From positions 1 through 5,118 of the forward strand of contig JAJZYO010000185.1 in assembly GCA_021798075.1 (NCBI GenBank): a DNA stretch of 5,118 bases. The letters run 5' to 3'. The first letter of the stretch is position 1. Every line of letters starts with the position of its first letter. A program made the translations under genes and the position numbers. Below are positions 1-5,118 of this stretch, piece by piece. Under the pieces are notes generated by a model. The model did not search any database and was not told where the DNA came from. It was given only the letters and a program-made list of their open reading frames with translations. The DNA is from Actinomycetes bacterium. GTDB lineage: Bacteria; Actinomycetota; Acidimicrobiia; Acidimicrobiales; Palsa-688.

Positions 1-1589
1 GCGGGAAGCTCCTCAACAACTACCGGATGGCTGAGTTGCACGCCAGGGAGTCCCCCGAACGGGTCTTGGAGCTCGAGCAGTGGGGGGCGCTGTTCGACCG
101 CACGCCGGCCGGCAAGATAAGCCAGCGAGACTTCGGCGGCCACCGCTACGCCCGCCTCGCCCACGTCGGCGACCGCACCGGCCTGGAGATGATCCGCGCC
201 CTCCAACAGCGCGCCGTGGCGCTTGGCATCGACGTCTTCATGGAGCTCACGGTCACCGACCTTTTGAAAGACGCCGGCCGCATCGCCGGGCTGCTCGCCT
301 ACTGGCGGGAGTCGGGCAACTTCGTAGTATTCGAGGCTCCAGCCGTCGTACTGGCCACGGGGGGCATAGGCAAGTCCTGGAAGGTCACCTCCAACTCCTG
401 GGAGTGCACGGGAGACGGCCACGCCCTCGCGCTCCGGGTGGGGGCGACGCTGCTCAACATGGAGTTCGTCCAGTTCCACCCGACCGGCATGGTCTGGCCG
501 CTCTCGGTACGAGGGCTGCTCGTCACCGAGTCCGTGCGCGGCGACGGCGGCGTGCTGCGCAACTCGGAAGGCAAGCGCTTCATGTTCGACTACATACCGG
601 AGTTTTTCAAGGCCGAGACCGCCGACAACGTCGAAGAGGCCGACCGCTGGTACGAAGACAAGCGCAACCGCCGGCCCCCCGAACTGCTCCCTCGCGACGA
701 GGTCGCCCGGGCCATAAACGCCGAGATAAAAGCGGGCCGGGGCTCTCCGCACGGGGGCATATTCCTGGACATAGCGAGCCGCCGCAGCCCCGAGTTCATA
801 AAGAGGCGCTTACCCTCCATGTACCACCAGTTCAAGGAACTGGCCGACGTCGACATCACCAAGCAGCCCATGGAGATCGGGCCCACGTGCCACTACGTGA
901 TGGGCGGGGTCGAGGTGGACGCCGACACCCAGGCGTCGGTGGTCCCAGGCCTCTATGCCGCCGGCGAGGTAGCGGGAGGTATGCACGGGGCCAACCGCCT
1001 CGGGGGCAACTCGCTCTCCGACCTGTTGGTCTTCGGTAAGCGCGCCGGCGAGTTCGCCGCCGCCTACGTGAAATCTCTTGGCGCCACGCGGCCCAAGGTC
1101 AGCGAGGCCGAGCTGTCGACGGCGACCGCAGACGCTCTCGCGCCGCTGCGGGCGGGCAAGGCCGAGGAAAACCCCTATGCCCTCCACCAGGAGCTGCAAG
1201 AGACCATGCAGGAGCTGGTCGGCATCATCCGGGTGGAGGCGGAGCTGAAGGAGGCCCTCGAGCGCATCGCCTTGCTGCAGGCGCGCGCCGCCCAAGTCTC
1301 GGTCGGGGGGGGACGGCACTACAACCCTGGTTGGCACCTCGCCCTCGACCTACGCAACATGCTGCTCGTCTCCCAAGCCGTCGCCATGGCGGCCCTGGAA
1401 CGCCAAGAAAGCCGCGGCGCCCACACCCGCGACGACTTCCCGATGACCGAGCTCTCCTGGGGCGACCGCAACGTGGTGCTCGAGCTGAAGACGCCCCGAG
1501 AGAGCGGGCTGCCGGCCCTTGCCACGCGGGAGCAGCCTCTTCCAAAGATGCCCCCTGAGCTGGCCGAACTGCTGGAAGGAGACCATTGA
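1..1589 (+). CDS. sdhA: Succinate dehydrogenase flavoprotein subunit SdhA (Sdh1 type), 5'-truncated by the window edge
   Basis: Catalytic subunit of succinate:quinone oxidoreductase (complex II), oxidising succinate to fumarate with FAD on the inner face of the membrane. The reading frame is already open at base 3 and the family match begins at once (GKLLNNYRMAELHA), so the ATG at 27 is internal and not the start. Counting Gly at base 3 as residue 1, 528 residues are visible. Active-site motifs are all present: QFHPTG with His159, LVTE with Thr175/Glu176, LPRDEVARA with Arg231, CHYVMGG with His297, and GANRLGGNSL with Arg332. FAD-domain pieces VVLATGGIG (115-123) and YAAGEVAGGMHG (318-329) and the C-terminal ESRGAHTRDD are also there. 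Roughly the first 90-100 residues, with the GxGxxG FAD motif and the flavin-linking His segment, lie off the edge; this is an estimate from family length. The sequence resembles mycobacterial Rv0248c more than proteobacterial SdhA. It ends in TGA overlapping the sdhB start. Fumarate reductase is a possible alternative direction of the same chemistry. Confidence 0.95.
   Translation, partial: GKLLNNYRMAELHARESPERVLELEQWGALFDRTPAGKISQRDFGGHRYARLAHVGDRTGLEMIRALQQRAVALGIDVFMELTVTDLLKDAGRIAGLLAYWRESGNFVVFEAPAVVLATGGIGKSWKVTSNSWECTGDGHALALRVGATLLNMEFVQFHPTGMVWPLSVRGLLVTESVRGDGGVLRNSEGKRFMFDYIPEFFKAETADNVEEADRWYEDKRNRRPPELLPRDEVARAINAEIKAGRGSPHGGIFLDIASRRSPEFIKRRLPSMYHQFKELADVDITKQPMEIGPTCHYVMGGVEVDADTQASVVPGLYAAGEVAGGMHGANRLGGNSLSDLLVFGKRAGEFAAAYVKSLGATRPKVSEAELSTATADALAPLRAGKAEENPYALHQELQETMQELVGIIRVEAELKEALERIALLQARAAQVSVGGGRHYNPGWHLALDLRNMLLVSQAVAMAALERQESRGAHTRDDFPMTELSWGDRNVVLELKTPRESGLPALATREQPLPKMPPELAELLEGDH
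1574..1581 (+). promoter_or_regulatory. Ribosome binding site of sdhB, fixing a TTG start
   Basis: GGAAGGAG lies inside the last codons of sdhA and ends 4 bases before the TTG at 1586-1588. It is the strongest Shine-Dalgarno match I noticed in the window. It supports the unusual TTG start, which gives a product beginning at the same point as mycobacterial SdhB (SYDLTLRIWRG). The start overlaps the sdhA stop (TTGA, 1586-1589), so the two subunits are probably translationally coupled. Confidence 0.75.
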
Positions 1590-2347
1590 GCTACGACTTG
1601 ACGCTGCGCATCTGGCGGGGCGACGCCGGCGGCGGCGACCTCGTCGAGTACGTCGTGCCGGCCGAGGAGGGCCAGGTGGTGCTCGACGTCGTCCACCGGG
1701 CACAGGCCAGCCTGGCCAACGACCTCGCCGTGCGCTGGAACTGCAAGGCGGGCAAGTGCGGGTCCTGTTCCGCCGAGATCAACGGGCGGCCCCGGCTCAT
1801 GTGCATGACCCGTCTCTCCAGCCTCCCCGAGGGCGAACCGGTCACGATCACGCCCTTGCGGACCTTCCCCATCATAAAGGACCTGGTCACCGATGTTTCG
1901 TTCAACTACGAGAGAGCGAAGCAGGTGCCGGCGTTCACGCCCACGGCCGAGCAGCCGACCGCTCCCTTCACCATGTACCAGGTCGACGTGCAGCGTTCTC
2001 AAGAGTTCCGCAAATGCATAGAGTGCTGGCTCTGCCAGAACGTCTGCCATGTCATACGTGACCACGAAGACAACAAGGCCCACTACGCCGGCCCGCGCTT
2101 TTTCATCCGCTACGCCGAGCTCGACATGCACCCCAACGACGCCCTCGACCGCAAAGAGTTCCTCCAGGGCGCCCAGGGCCTCGGCTACTGCAACATCACC
2201 AAGTGCTGCACCGAAGTGTGCCCGGAGAGCATCAAGATCACCGACAACGCCATAATCCCCATGAAAGAGCGGGTGGTAGACAGCAAGTACGACCCGGTCG
2301 TCAGGTTCTTCCGCCGGCGGCCGCGCCGCCCGGCGACCCCGAGCTGA
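1586..2347 (+). CDS. sdhB: Succinate dehydrogenase iron-sulfur subunit SdhB (Sdh1 type)
   Basis: Electron-transfer subunit of complex II, carrying electrons from the SdhA flavin to quinone at the membrane. The 253-residue product is complete and of usual length (mycobacterial Rv0247c is about 248). The N-terminal ferredoxin domain has the [2Fe-2S] ligands Cys53, Cys58, Cys61 and Cys73 (CKAGKCGSC, then LMCM). The C-terminal helical domain has CIECWLCQNVC (Cys144, 147, 150, 154) and CNITKCCTEVCP (Cys202, 207, 208, 212). By the family pattern C-x5-C-x3-CP, Cys144/147/150/212 should hold [4Fe-4S] and Cys154/202/208 should hold [3Fe-4S]; Cys207 is an extra neighbour. His, not Pro, follows Cys154, which I also recall in the mycobacterial protein. 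The ITPLRTFPIIKDLVTDVSFN segment is highly typical of this type. The tail is basic and Pro-rich (FFRRRPRRPATPS) and looks lineage-specific. The TTG start overlaps the sdhA stop by 4 bases. No anchor subunit gene follows. Confidence 0.96.
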   Translation: MSYDLTLRIWRGDAGGGDLVEYVVPAEEGQVVLDVVHRAQASLANDLAVRWNCKAGKCGSCSAEINGRPRLMCMTRLSSLPEGEPVTITPLRTFPIIKDLVTDVSFNYERAKQVPAFTPTAEQPTAPFTMYQVDVQRSQEFRKCIECWLCQNVCHVIRDHEDNKAHYAGPRFFIRYAELDMHPNDALDRKEFLQGAQGLGYCNITKCCTEVCPESIKITDNAIIPMKERVVDSKYDPVVRFFRRRPRRPATPS

Positions 2348-2379
2348 CCAGCCGGCCGTTGGGCTACTCTCGGGCCGTC

Positions 2380-2646
2380 ATGGCAGAACCAAAAGAAGTC
2401 GTCGACCGTGCCACCGCCCTGGCTGGAAACGCGAGCAGTATGGCCGCAAACGATGGTGACCCGATGGAAGAGCTCGTCGGCGCGGGCCGGCCCGCCCTGG
2501 AAGCGGCGCGTACGGCCCTCGTGCAACGGATCTACCTCCATTCCGATGACTACGAGGCCACGGCTGCCCTCCGGCTCGTCAACAAGGCGTTGGCCGCTCT
2601 GGGCTGGGAGGACCCCTACAACTGGAAGCACCGCCGCAAACCCTGA
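2380..2646 (+). CDS. Small hypothetical protein downstream of sdhB
   Basis: I do not recognise this 88-residue protein. Residues 1-30 are polar and Ala-rich. Residues 31-75 look helical (two amphipathic stretches around ELVGAGRPALEAARTALVQR and DDYEATAALRLVNKALAAL). The tail is aromatic and basic (GWEDPYNWKHRRKP). There is no signal peptide, membrane segment or Cys. Codons are rich in third-position G/C like the neighbours, which supports real coding. It begins 32 bases after the sdhB stop on the same strand and may be read from the sdh transcript. There is no clear Shine-Dalgarno before the ATG. A TANNNT box (TACTCT, 2365-2370) 10 bases upstream could allow its own near-leaderless transcript. 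In-frame alternatives are TTG at 2359 and ATG at 2440 or 2464. A role in Sdh assembly would be a guess from position only. Confidence 0.6.
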   Translation: MAEPKEVVDRATALAGNASSMAANDGDPMEELVGAGRPALEAARTALVQRIYLHSDDYEATAALRLVNKALAALGWEDPYNWKHRRKP

Positions 2647-2654
2647 GCCTGGAG

Positions 2655-3665
2655 CTACGAGGTGGGGGTCGGCCCGGCCCCCTCGAACACTTCTGTCCTG
2701 ACACCCCGCCGGGAGAGCTCGGCCAGCAGTTCCCGGGGGTTCGGCGCCAAGGAGGCCAGCCCTCCTGCACCTGGTTTCAAGAGCCGTGCGGCAGCCAGTT
2801 CCGCCGCCAGCGCTGCCACCGTACCCGCCACGAGCGCCGGCCGGCCGTTCGCACCGAGCAATACCGTGGAGGCCCTTTCCTGCCGCCGGCCTCGTACCTC
2901 CACCCGGAGCGCGCCCACGGCGCCCTCGGGGTGCGGCGGCCGCAGCATCGGCAACCAGGAAGTGAACCGGTCACGCCGGGACGCCGCCGCCCGCGTGGTC
3001 GCCCGCCGCAAACCGGGGAAGGCCTCCGCCATGAGCAGCGGGTCGGCCCGGCTGGTCCGGTAACAATCAGCGCCGCCGAGTTCGGGGAACCACACGAGCT
3101 CGCGCCCAGAACTCGCGACCTTGCGCTCCCAAGCTCCGTCGCGCCACTCCTCGACCAATTCGCGCAGCGCAGCGTGCCGCCGCCGGGCACAAGCCGGCCC
3201 CCCGGTGCCGACGGTCGCGACGTGGACCTCGTGGAGCTCGTCCATCCCCTCGGCTGCAGCCGCCGCCAACAGGCACGAGAGGCCCGGAGCCATGCCGGCG
3301 CCCGCAACCACGGCAACCCCATGCCGGCGGGCGTCGCCCCCAAGGGCCAGCAATGACCGCACGTCCTCAGGGGCATCCGTGACAGAGACGACCGGGACAC
3401 CCCGTGCCACCGCTAGGCCGGTATAGGGTGCCGTGACAGGGGCGGCCAGCAGCACCACAGCGGCCTCGGGGAGCTCGCGAATGAAGGCCTCGGCCGAAAG
3501 CTCTGCCAGTTCGACCGTTCCCCGCCCGTCCAAGGAGGCGATGTTCGGCGCGACGTGGTGGGGCCGGCGGGCCAGGACCAGCAGTCCGTCTACCACCGTG
3601 GAAGAAAGGAGCTGGCGGGCGCTGCGGGCACCGACTGCGCCCAGCCCTACCAGGACGGCGCGCAC
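2655..3665 (-). CDS. Saccharopine dehydrogenase-like NAD(P)-binding protein, substrate unknown
   Basis: A 336-residue predicted oxidoreductase. The N-terminal Rossmann fold starts at residue 3 with AVLVGLGAVGARSARQL (GxGxxG at Gly7, Gly9, Gly12). Typical family landmarks follow: LLAAPVTAPYTGLAVARGVPVVSVTD (strand-helix-strand, 73-98), then AGAGMAPGLSCLLA (121-134), the Gly-x-x-Pro-Gly turn seen where saccharopine reductase-like proteins enter the second domain. The end (APNPRELLAELSRRGV, 307-322) matches the usual family close, so the protein looks complete although somewhat short. There is no transmembrane segment. GTG at 3665-3663 is the start: it immediately precedes the first Rossmann strand and has GGAAGAG 6 bases upstream. 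The gene follows a small membrane protein gene with no gap, so the two are probably coupled. Members of this group act in lysine breakdown or synthesis, polyamine synthesis, or unknown reactions. Nothing here, including the neighbours, identifies the substrate, so a lysine pathway name would be unsafe. Confidence 0.85.
   Translation of the reverse strand: MRAVLVGLGAVGARSARQLLSSTVVDGLLVLARRPHHVAPNIASLDGRGTVELAELSAEAFIRELPEAAVVLLAAPVTAPYTGLAVARGVPVVSVTDAPEDVRSLLALGGDARRHGVAVVAGAGMAPGLSCLLAAAAAEGMDELHEVHVATVGTGGPACARRRHAALRELVEEWRDGAWERKVASSGRELVWFPELGGADCYRTSRADPLLMAEAFPGLRRATTRAAASRRDRFTSWLPMLRPPHPEGAVGALRVEVRGRRQERASTVLLGANGRPALVAGTVAALAAELAAARLLKPGAGGLASLAPNPRELLAELSRRGVRTEVFEGAGPTPTS
2664..2682. 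terminator. Possible hairpin at the convergent gene ends
   Basis: An 8-bp stem (2664-2671 with 2675-2682, one G-U pair in the + transcript) closes a 3-base loop just after the + strand hypothetical gene and inside the last codons of the convergent - strand gene. It is all G/C with no T run on either side, so it is not a textbook intrinsic terminator. It may only reflect G+C-rich coding sequence. No better terminator is visible between the two convergent genes, whose coding ends are 8 bases apart. Confidence 0.2.
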
Positions 3666-3869
3666 TCAGGGCTCTTCCACGGGCTCCACGAAGTCCTCGG
3701 TGGAAAGCTCGCGCCAGCCGCCCCGGTGCGGGGGAGTGCCACCGGTCCCGCGCAGGCGCACGACGACCGCGGCCATCGCCGCCAGGGCGACCGCCACGAG
3801 CGCGCGGGTAAGCAGCCGCAGGTTCGCGCCTCGCCGACGGACCGCCCCATTGGGGCTGCTGTCACCCAC
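3666..3869 (-). CDS. Small single-pass membrane protein, unknown function
   Basis: This 67-residue product has a basic N-terminus (RRRGANLR, residues 11-18), one hydrophobic helix at about residues 19-38 (LLTRALVAVALAAMAAVVVR), a short Gly/Pro-rich linker, and an acidic tail (WRELSTEDFVEPVEEP). By the positive-inside rule the N-terminus should be cytoplasmic, but the charges after the helix make orientation uncertain. There is no lipobox Cys or obvious cleavage site. The start is GTG at 3869-3867; an in-frame TAG lies only 3 codons further upstream (3881-3879), so it cannot extend much. No Shine-Dalgarno precedes it, but a TAGGGT box ends 6 bases before the GTG, the layout of a leaderless transcript. 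Its TGA (3668-3666) directly abuts the GTG of the dehydrogenase-like gene, and its last codons carry that gene's ribosome binding site. That coupling is the best argument that it is real. I do not recognise the family. Confidence 0.6.
   Translation of the reverse strand: MGDSSPNGAVRRRGANLRLLTRALVAVALAAMAAVVVRLRGTGGTPPHRGGWRELSTEDFVEPVEEP
3672..3678 (-). promoter_or_regulatory. Ribosome binding site for the dehydrogenase-like gene
   Basis: GGAAGAG on the - strand sits in the last codons of the small membrane protein gene. It ends 6 bases before the GTG at 3665. It supports this GTG as start and coupled translation across the abutting TGA/GTG junction. Confidence 0.55.
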
Positions 3870-3875
3870 GGTCGC

Positions 3876-3881
3876 ACCCTA
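3876..3881 (-). promoter_or_regulatory. Candidate -10 box for a leaderless leftward transcript
   Basis: TAGGGT on the - strand matches the actinobacterial TANNNT -10 pattern. Its last T is 7 bases before the first base of the GTG at 3869, so transcription could begin exactly at the start codon. No recognisable -35 box lies 16-18 bases upstream. The call rests on spacing and the absence of a ribosome binding site. Confidence 0.35.
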
Positions 3882-3921
3882 CAGCAGCCTGGGCTATGCG
3901 AGCCTTGCCCCTTGCCCCAGC

Positions 3922-3927
3922 TACCAT
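3922..3927 (+). promoter_or_regulatory. Candidate -10 box for the dCTP deaminase gene
   Basis: TACCAT fits TANNNT and ends 9 bases before the ATG at 3937, which would give a leader of only a few bases or none. There is no Shine-Dalgarno before this ATG and no matching -35 at normal spacing (TTGCCC at 3905-3910 is too close). It shares the 67-bp divergent intergenic region (3870-3936) with the leftward operon. Confidence 0.25.
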
Positions 3928-3936
3928 CCCTAGACG

Positions 3937-5091
3937 ATGCCGTACCGACCCGGCCTCGCCGGCTTGAGCGAGGGAACGCGCGGCGTGCTGCCGAGCCAGA
4001 TGCTGTCAGAAGCGCTCGAAGCGGGTTGGGTGGACGCCGGCACCGAGGCCGTCCCACCTGGCAATATCCAGCCTGCCAGCCTCGACCTGCGCCTAGGCCC
4101 TCGCGCTTACCGCGTGCGATGCAGCTTCCTCCCCGGGGACAAGCCGGTAGAGGACAAGCTGAAGGAGCTGGTAGTGGACGAGCTGGACCTCCGCCAGGAC
4201 GGGGCCGTCCTCGAAACGGGGCGGCCCTACCTCGTGCCCTTGGCCGAGTCCCTCCGGCTCCCTGTCTTCGTCCGGGGCAAGGCCAACCCCAAAAGCTCGA
4301 CCGGGCGTCTCGACGTGTTCACCCGCCTAGTCACGGACCGGAGCTTCCGCTTCGACGAGGTCGCCCCAGGTTACGAGGGGCCGCTGTGGGTCGAGGTGGT
4401 GCCCCTCTCGTTCGCCGTGCGGGCGCGTGAGGGGCTCTCGCTGAACCAGCTCCGGCTCATGATCGGCCAGGCCCGCTTGGACGACGGCGAGCTCCGGTAC
4501 CTCCACGAGAACGAGACCCCGCTCCTCTACCTCGACGGGCGCCCGGCGAGGTCCGAGGAACTGGCCACGAGCGACGGGCTCTTCCTCTCCGTAGACCTGC
4601 GGGGCGCGCCCGGCGAAAGCGTCGGCTACACCGCCAGGGAGCACACCTTCGCCCTCGACATGGCCAAACCCGGCGAGCACCCCGTGGAGGGTTATTGGGA
4701 AAGGGCCCTGCCCGAGGACGAGGGGCGCATAGTGCTCGCCCCGGAGCGGTTCTACCTCTTGCTTTCCCGGGAAGCTGTGTGCGTCCCGCCCACCCTGGCG
4801 TGCGAGATGACCGCCTACGACCCGACCAGCGGCGAATTGCGGGCGCACTACGCCGGCTTCTTCGACCCGGGCTTCGGCTACGACCCATCTGGGAAGCTCC
4901 GGGGTTCGCGTGCCGCTCTCGAGGTGCGCGCCCACGACGTGCCGTTCATGATCGAACATGGGCAAAGGGTGTGCCGGCTCACGTTCGAACGCATGGTCTG
5001 CCCGCCGGCCAAGCTCTACGGCACCGGGATAGGGTCCAGCTACCAGGGCCAGGAAGGTACGCTCGGCAAGCACTTCAGGAAAGGGCGATAG
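3937..5091 (+). CDS. dcd: Long-form two-module dCTP deaminase
   Basis: Predicted cytosolic enzyme converting dCTP to dUTP and ammonia, feeding dUMP and thymidylate synthesis. At 384 residues it is about twice the length of the classic E. coli enzyme (193) and matches the long 2'-deoxycytidine 5'-triphosphate deaminase family (Pfam DCD, PF06559, from memory), which carries two copies of the dUTPase-like fold. Module 1 has PASLDLRLG (46-54), SSTGR (Ser120, Ser121, Arg124; compare RSSLAR in E. coli), VAPGYEGPLWVEV (142-154) and Glu153 where the catalytic Glu138 of E. coli falls. Module 2 has IVLAPERFYLLLSREAVCVP (265-284), FFDPGFGYD (308-316), AALEV with Glu329, HGQRVCRLTFE (341-351) and a C-terminal YQGQEGTLGKHF like the nucleotide-closing tail of short DCDs. 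The Ser/Arg region of module 2 is less well preserved. An in-frame TAG at 3931 leaves ATG 3937 as the most upstream start; the fold itself begins near residue 16, so a later start is possible. There is no fused dUTPase. Confidence 0.88.
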   Translation: MPYRPGLAGLSEGTRGVLPSQMLSEALEAGWVDAGTEAVPPGNIQPASLDLRLGPRAYRVRCSFLPGDKPVEDKLKELVVDELDLRQDGAVLETGRPYLVPLAESLRLPVFVRGKANPKSSTGRLDVFTRLVTDRSFRFDEVAPGYEGPLWVEVVPLSFAVRAREGLSLNQLRLMIGQARLDDGELRYLHENETPLLYLDGRPARSEELATSDGLFLSVDLRGAPGESVGYTAREHTFALDMAKPGEHPVEGYWERALPEDEGRIVLAPERFYLLLSREAVCVPPTLACEMTAYDPTSGELRAHYAGFFDPGFGYDPSGKLRGSRAALEVRAHDVPFMIEHGQRVCRLTFERMVCPPAKLYGTGIGSSYQGQEGTLGKHFRKGR

Positions 5092-5118
5092 CCGCAGTTC
5101 TACAGTGCCGGCCGGCGC
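5092..5118. other. Right-edge sequence with no supported gene
   Basis: These 27 bases follow the deaminase stop. They contain the 10-base palindrome GCCGGCCGGC (5107-5116), which could be one arm of a longer hairpin cut by the edge. There is too little sequence to call a terminator or a next gene. Confidence 0.3.

Noticed and set aside
27..1589. ATG at 27 as the start of the flavoprotein gene
   Set aside because: The frame is open to the window edge, and the residues before it (GKLLNNYR) continue the family match, so the gene begins off the window.
1319..2131. 270-residue open frame on the - strand across the sdhA/sdhB junction
   Set aside because: It is antisense to two certain genes, including the Fe-S cysteine motifs, and shows no domain of its own.
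2347..2380. A terminator or strong promoter between sdhB and the small gene
   Set aside because: The 32-base gap has no hairpin with a T run and no -35/-10 pair, only a lone TANNNT box, so read-through from sdhB is as likely.
3433..4430. Long + strand open frames at 3433-3933 and 3555-4430
   Set aside because: They lie opposite the dehydrogenase-like and membrane protein genes and run out of frame into the deaminase gene. Their products are Arg/Pro/Ala/Gly-rich low-complexity sequence typical of shadow frames in G+C-rich DNA.
4327..5073. 248-residue open frame on the - strand opposite the deaminase gene
   Set aside because: The + strand product has clear dCTP deaminase motifs throughout, while the antisense product has no recognisable domain and mirrors the codon periodicity of the real gene.
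3937..5091. Anti-phage dCTP deaminase defence system
   Set aside because: Deaminases that deplete dCTP are known in phage defence, but this is the long metabolic form, with no toxin, nuclease, sensor or mobile element beside it.
104..5116. GCCGGCCGGC palindrome at 104-113, 2836-2845 and 5107-5116
   Set aside because: Three copies are slightly more than chance, but two lie in codons for common residues in G+C-rich genes. There is no regular spacing or shared context to suggest a site.

Overview
The window is G+C-rich DNA (about two-thirds or more G+C by eye) and densely coded. It most likely comes from an actinobacterium. The main evidence is a succinate dehydrogenase pair that matches, as far as I can recall it, the mycobacterial Sdh1 type (the Rv0248c/Rv0247c kind) closely over long stretches. 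GTG and TTG starts, strong G/C third positions and possible leaderless starts fit this. A high share of ATA isoleucine codons (14 of 37 by hand count) is unusual at this G+C and may point to a lineage away from the well-studied mycobacteria and streptomycetes. I cannot place it more exactly.

Layout. Bases 1-1589 (+) hold the C-terminal 528 residues of the flavoprotein subunit SdhA; its N-terminus lies off the left edge. Bases 1586-2347 (+) hold the complete iron-sulfur subunit SdhB, which starts on a TTG overlapping the sdhA stop. A small 88-residue protein of unknown function follows at 2380-2646 (+). Only 8 bases separate it from the end of a convergent gene at 2655-3665 (-), an NAD(P)-binding protein of the saccharopine dehydrogenase-like group. 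Directly upstream of that gene, with no intervening base, is a 67-residue single-pass membrane protein at 3666-3869 (-). A 67-bp intergenic region (3870-3936) separates this leftward pair from a divergent gene at 3937-5091 (+), a long two-module dCTP deaminase. The last 27 bases hold no gene I can support.

How the genes work together. SdhA and SdhB form the soluble catalytic head of succinate:quinone oxidoreductase, passing electrons from succinate through FAD and three Fe-S clusters toward membrane quinone. No membrane anchor gene follows, so it is expected upstream, as in the mycobacterial sdhC-sdhA-sdhB order. The small membrane protein and the dehydrogenase-like protein form a tightly coupled pair of unknown role. 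The dCTP deaminase supplies dUTP for thymidylate synthesis and is transcribed separately.

I see no mobile element, CRISPR array, RNA gene or defence cassette. This reads as an ordinary chromosomal region with a few uncharacterised small genes, not as a novel system.
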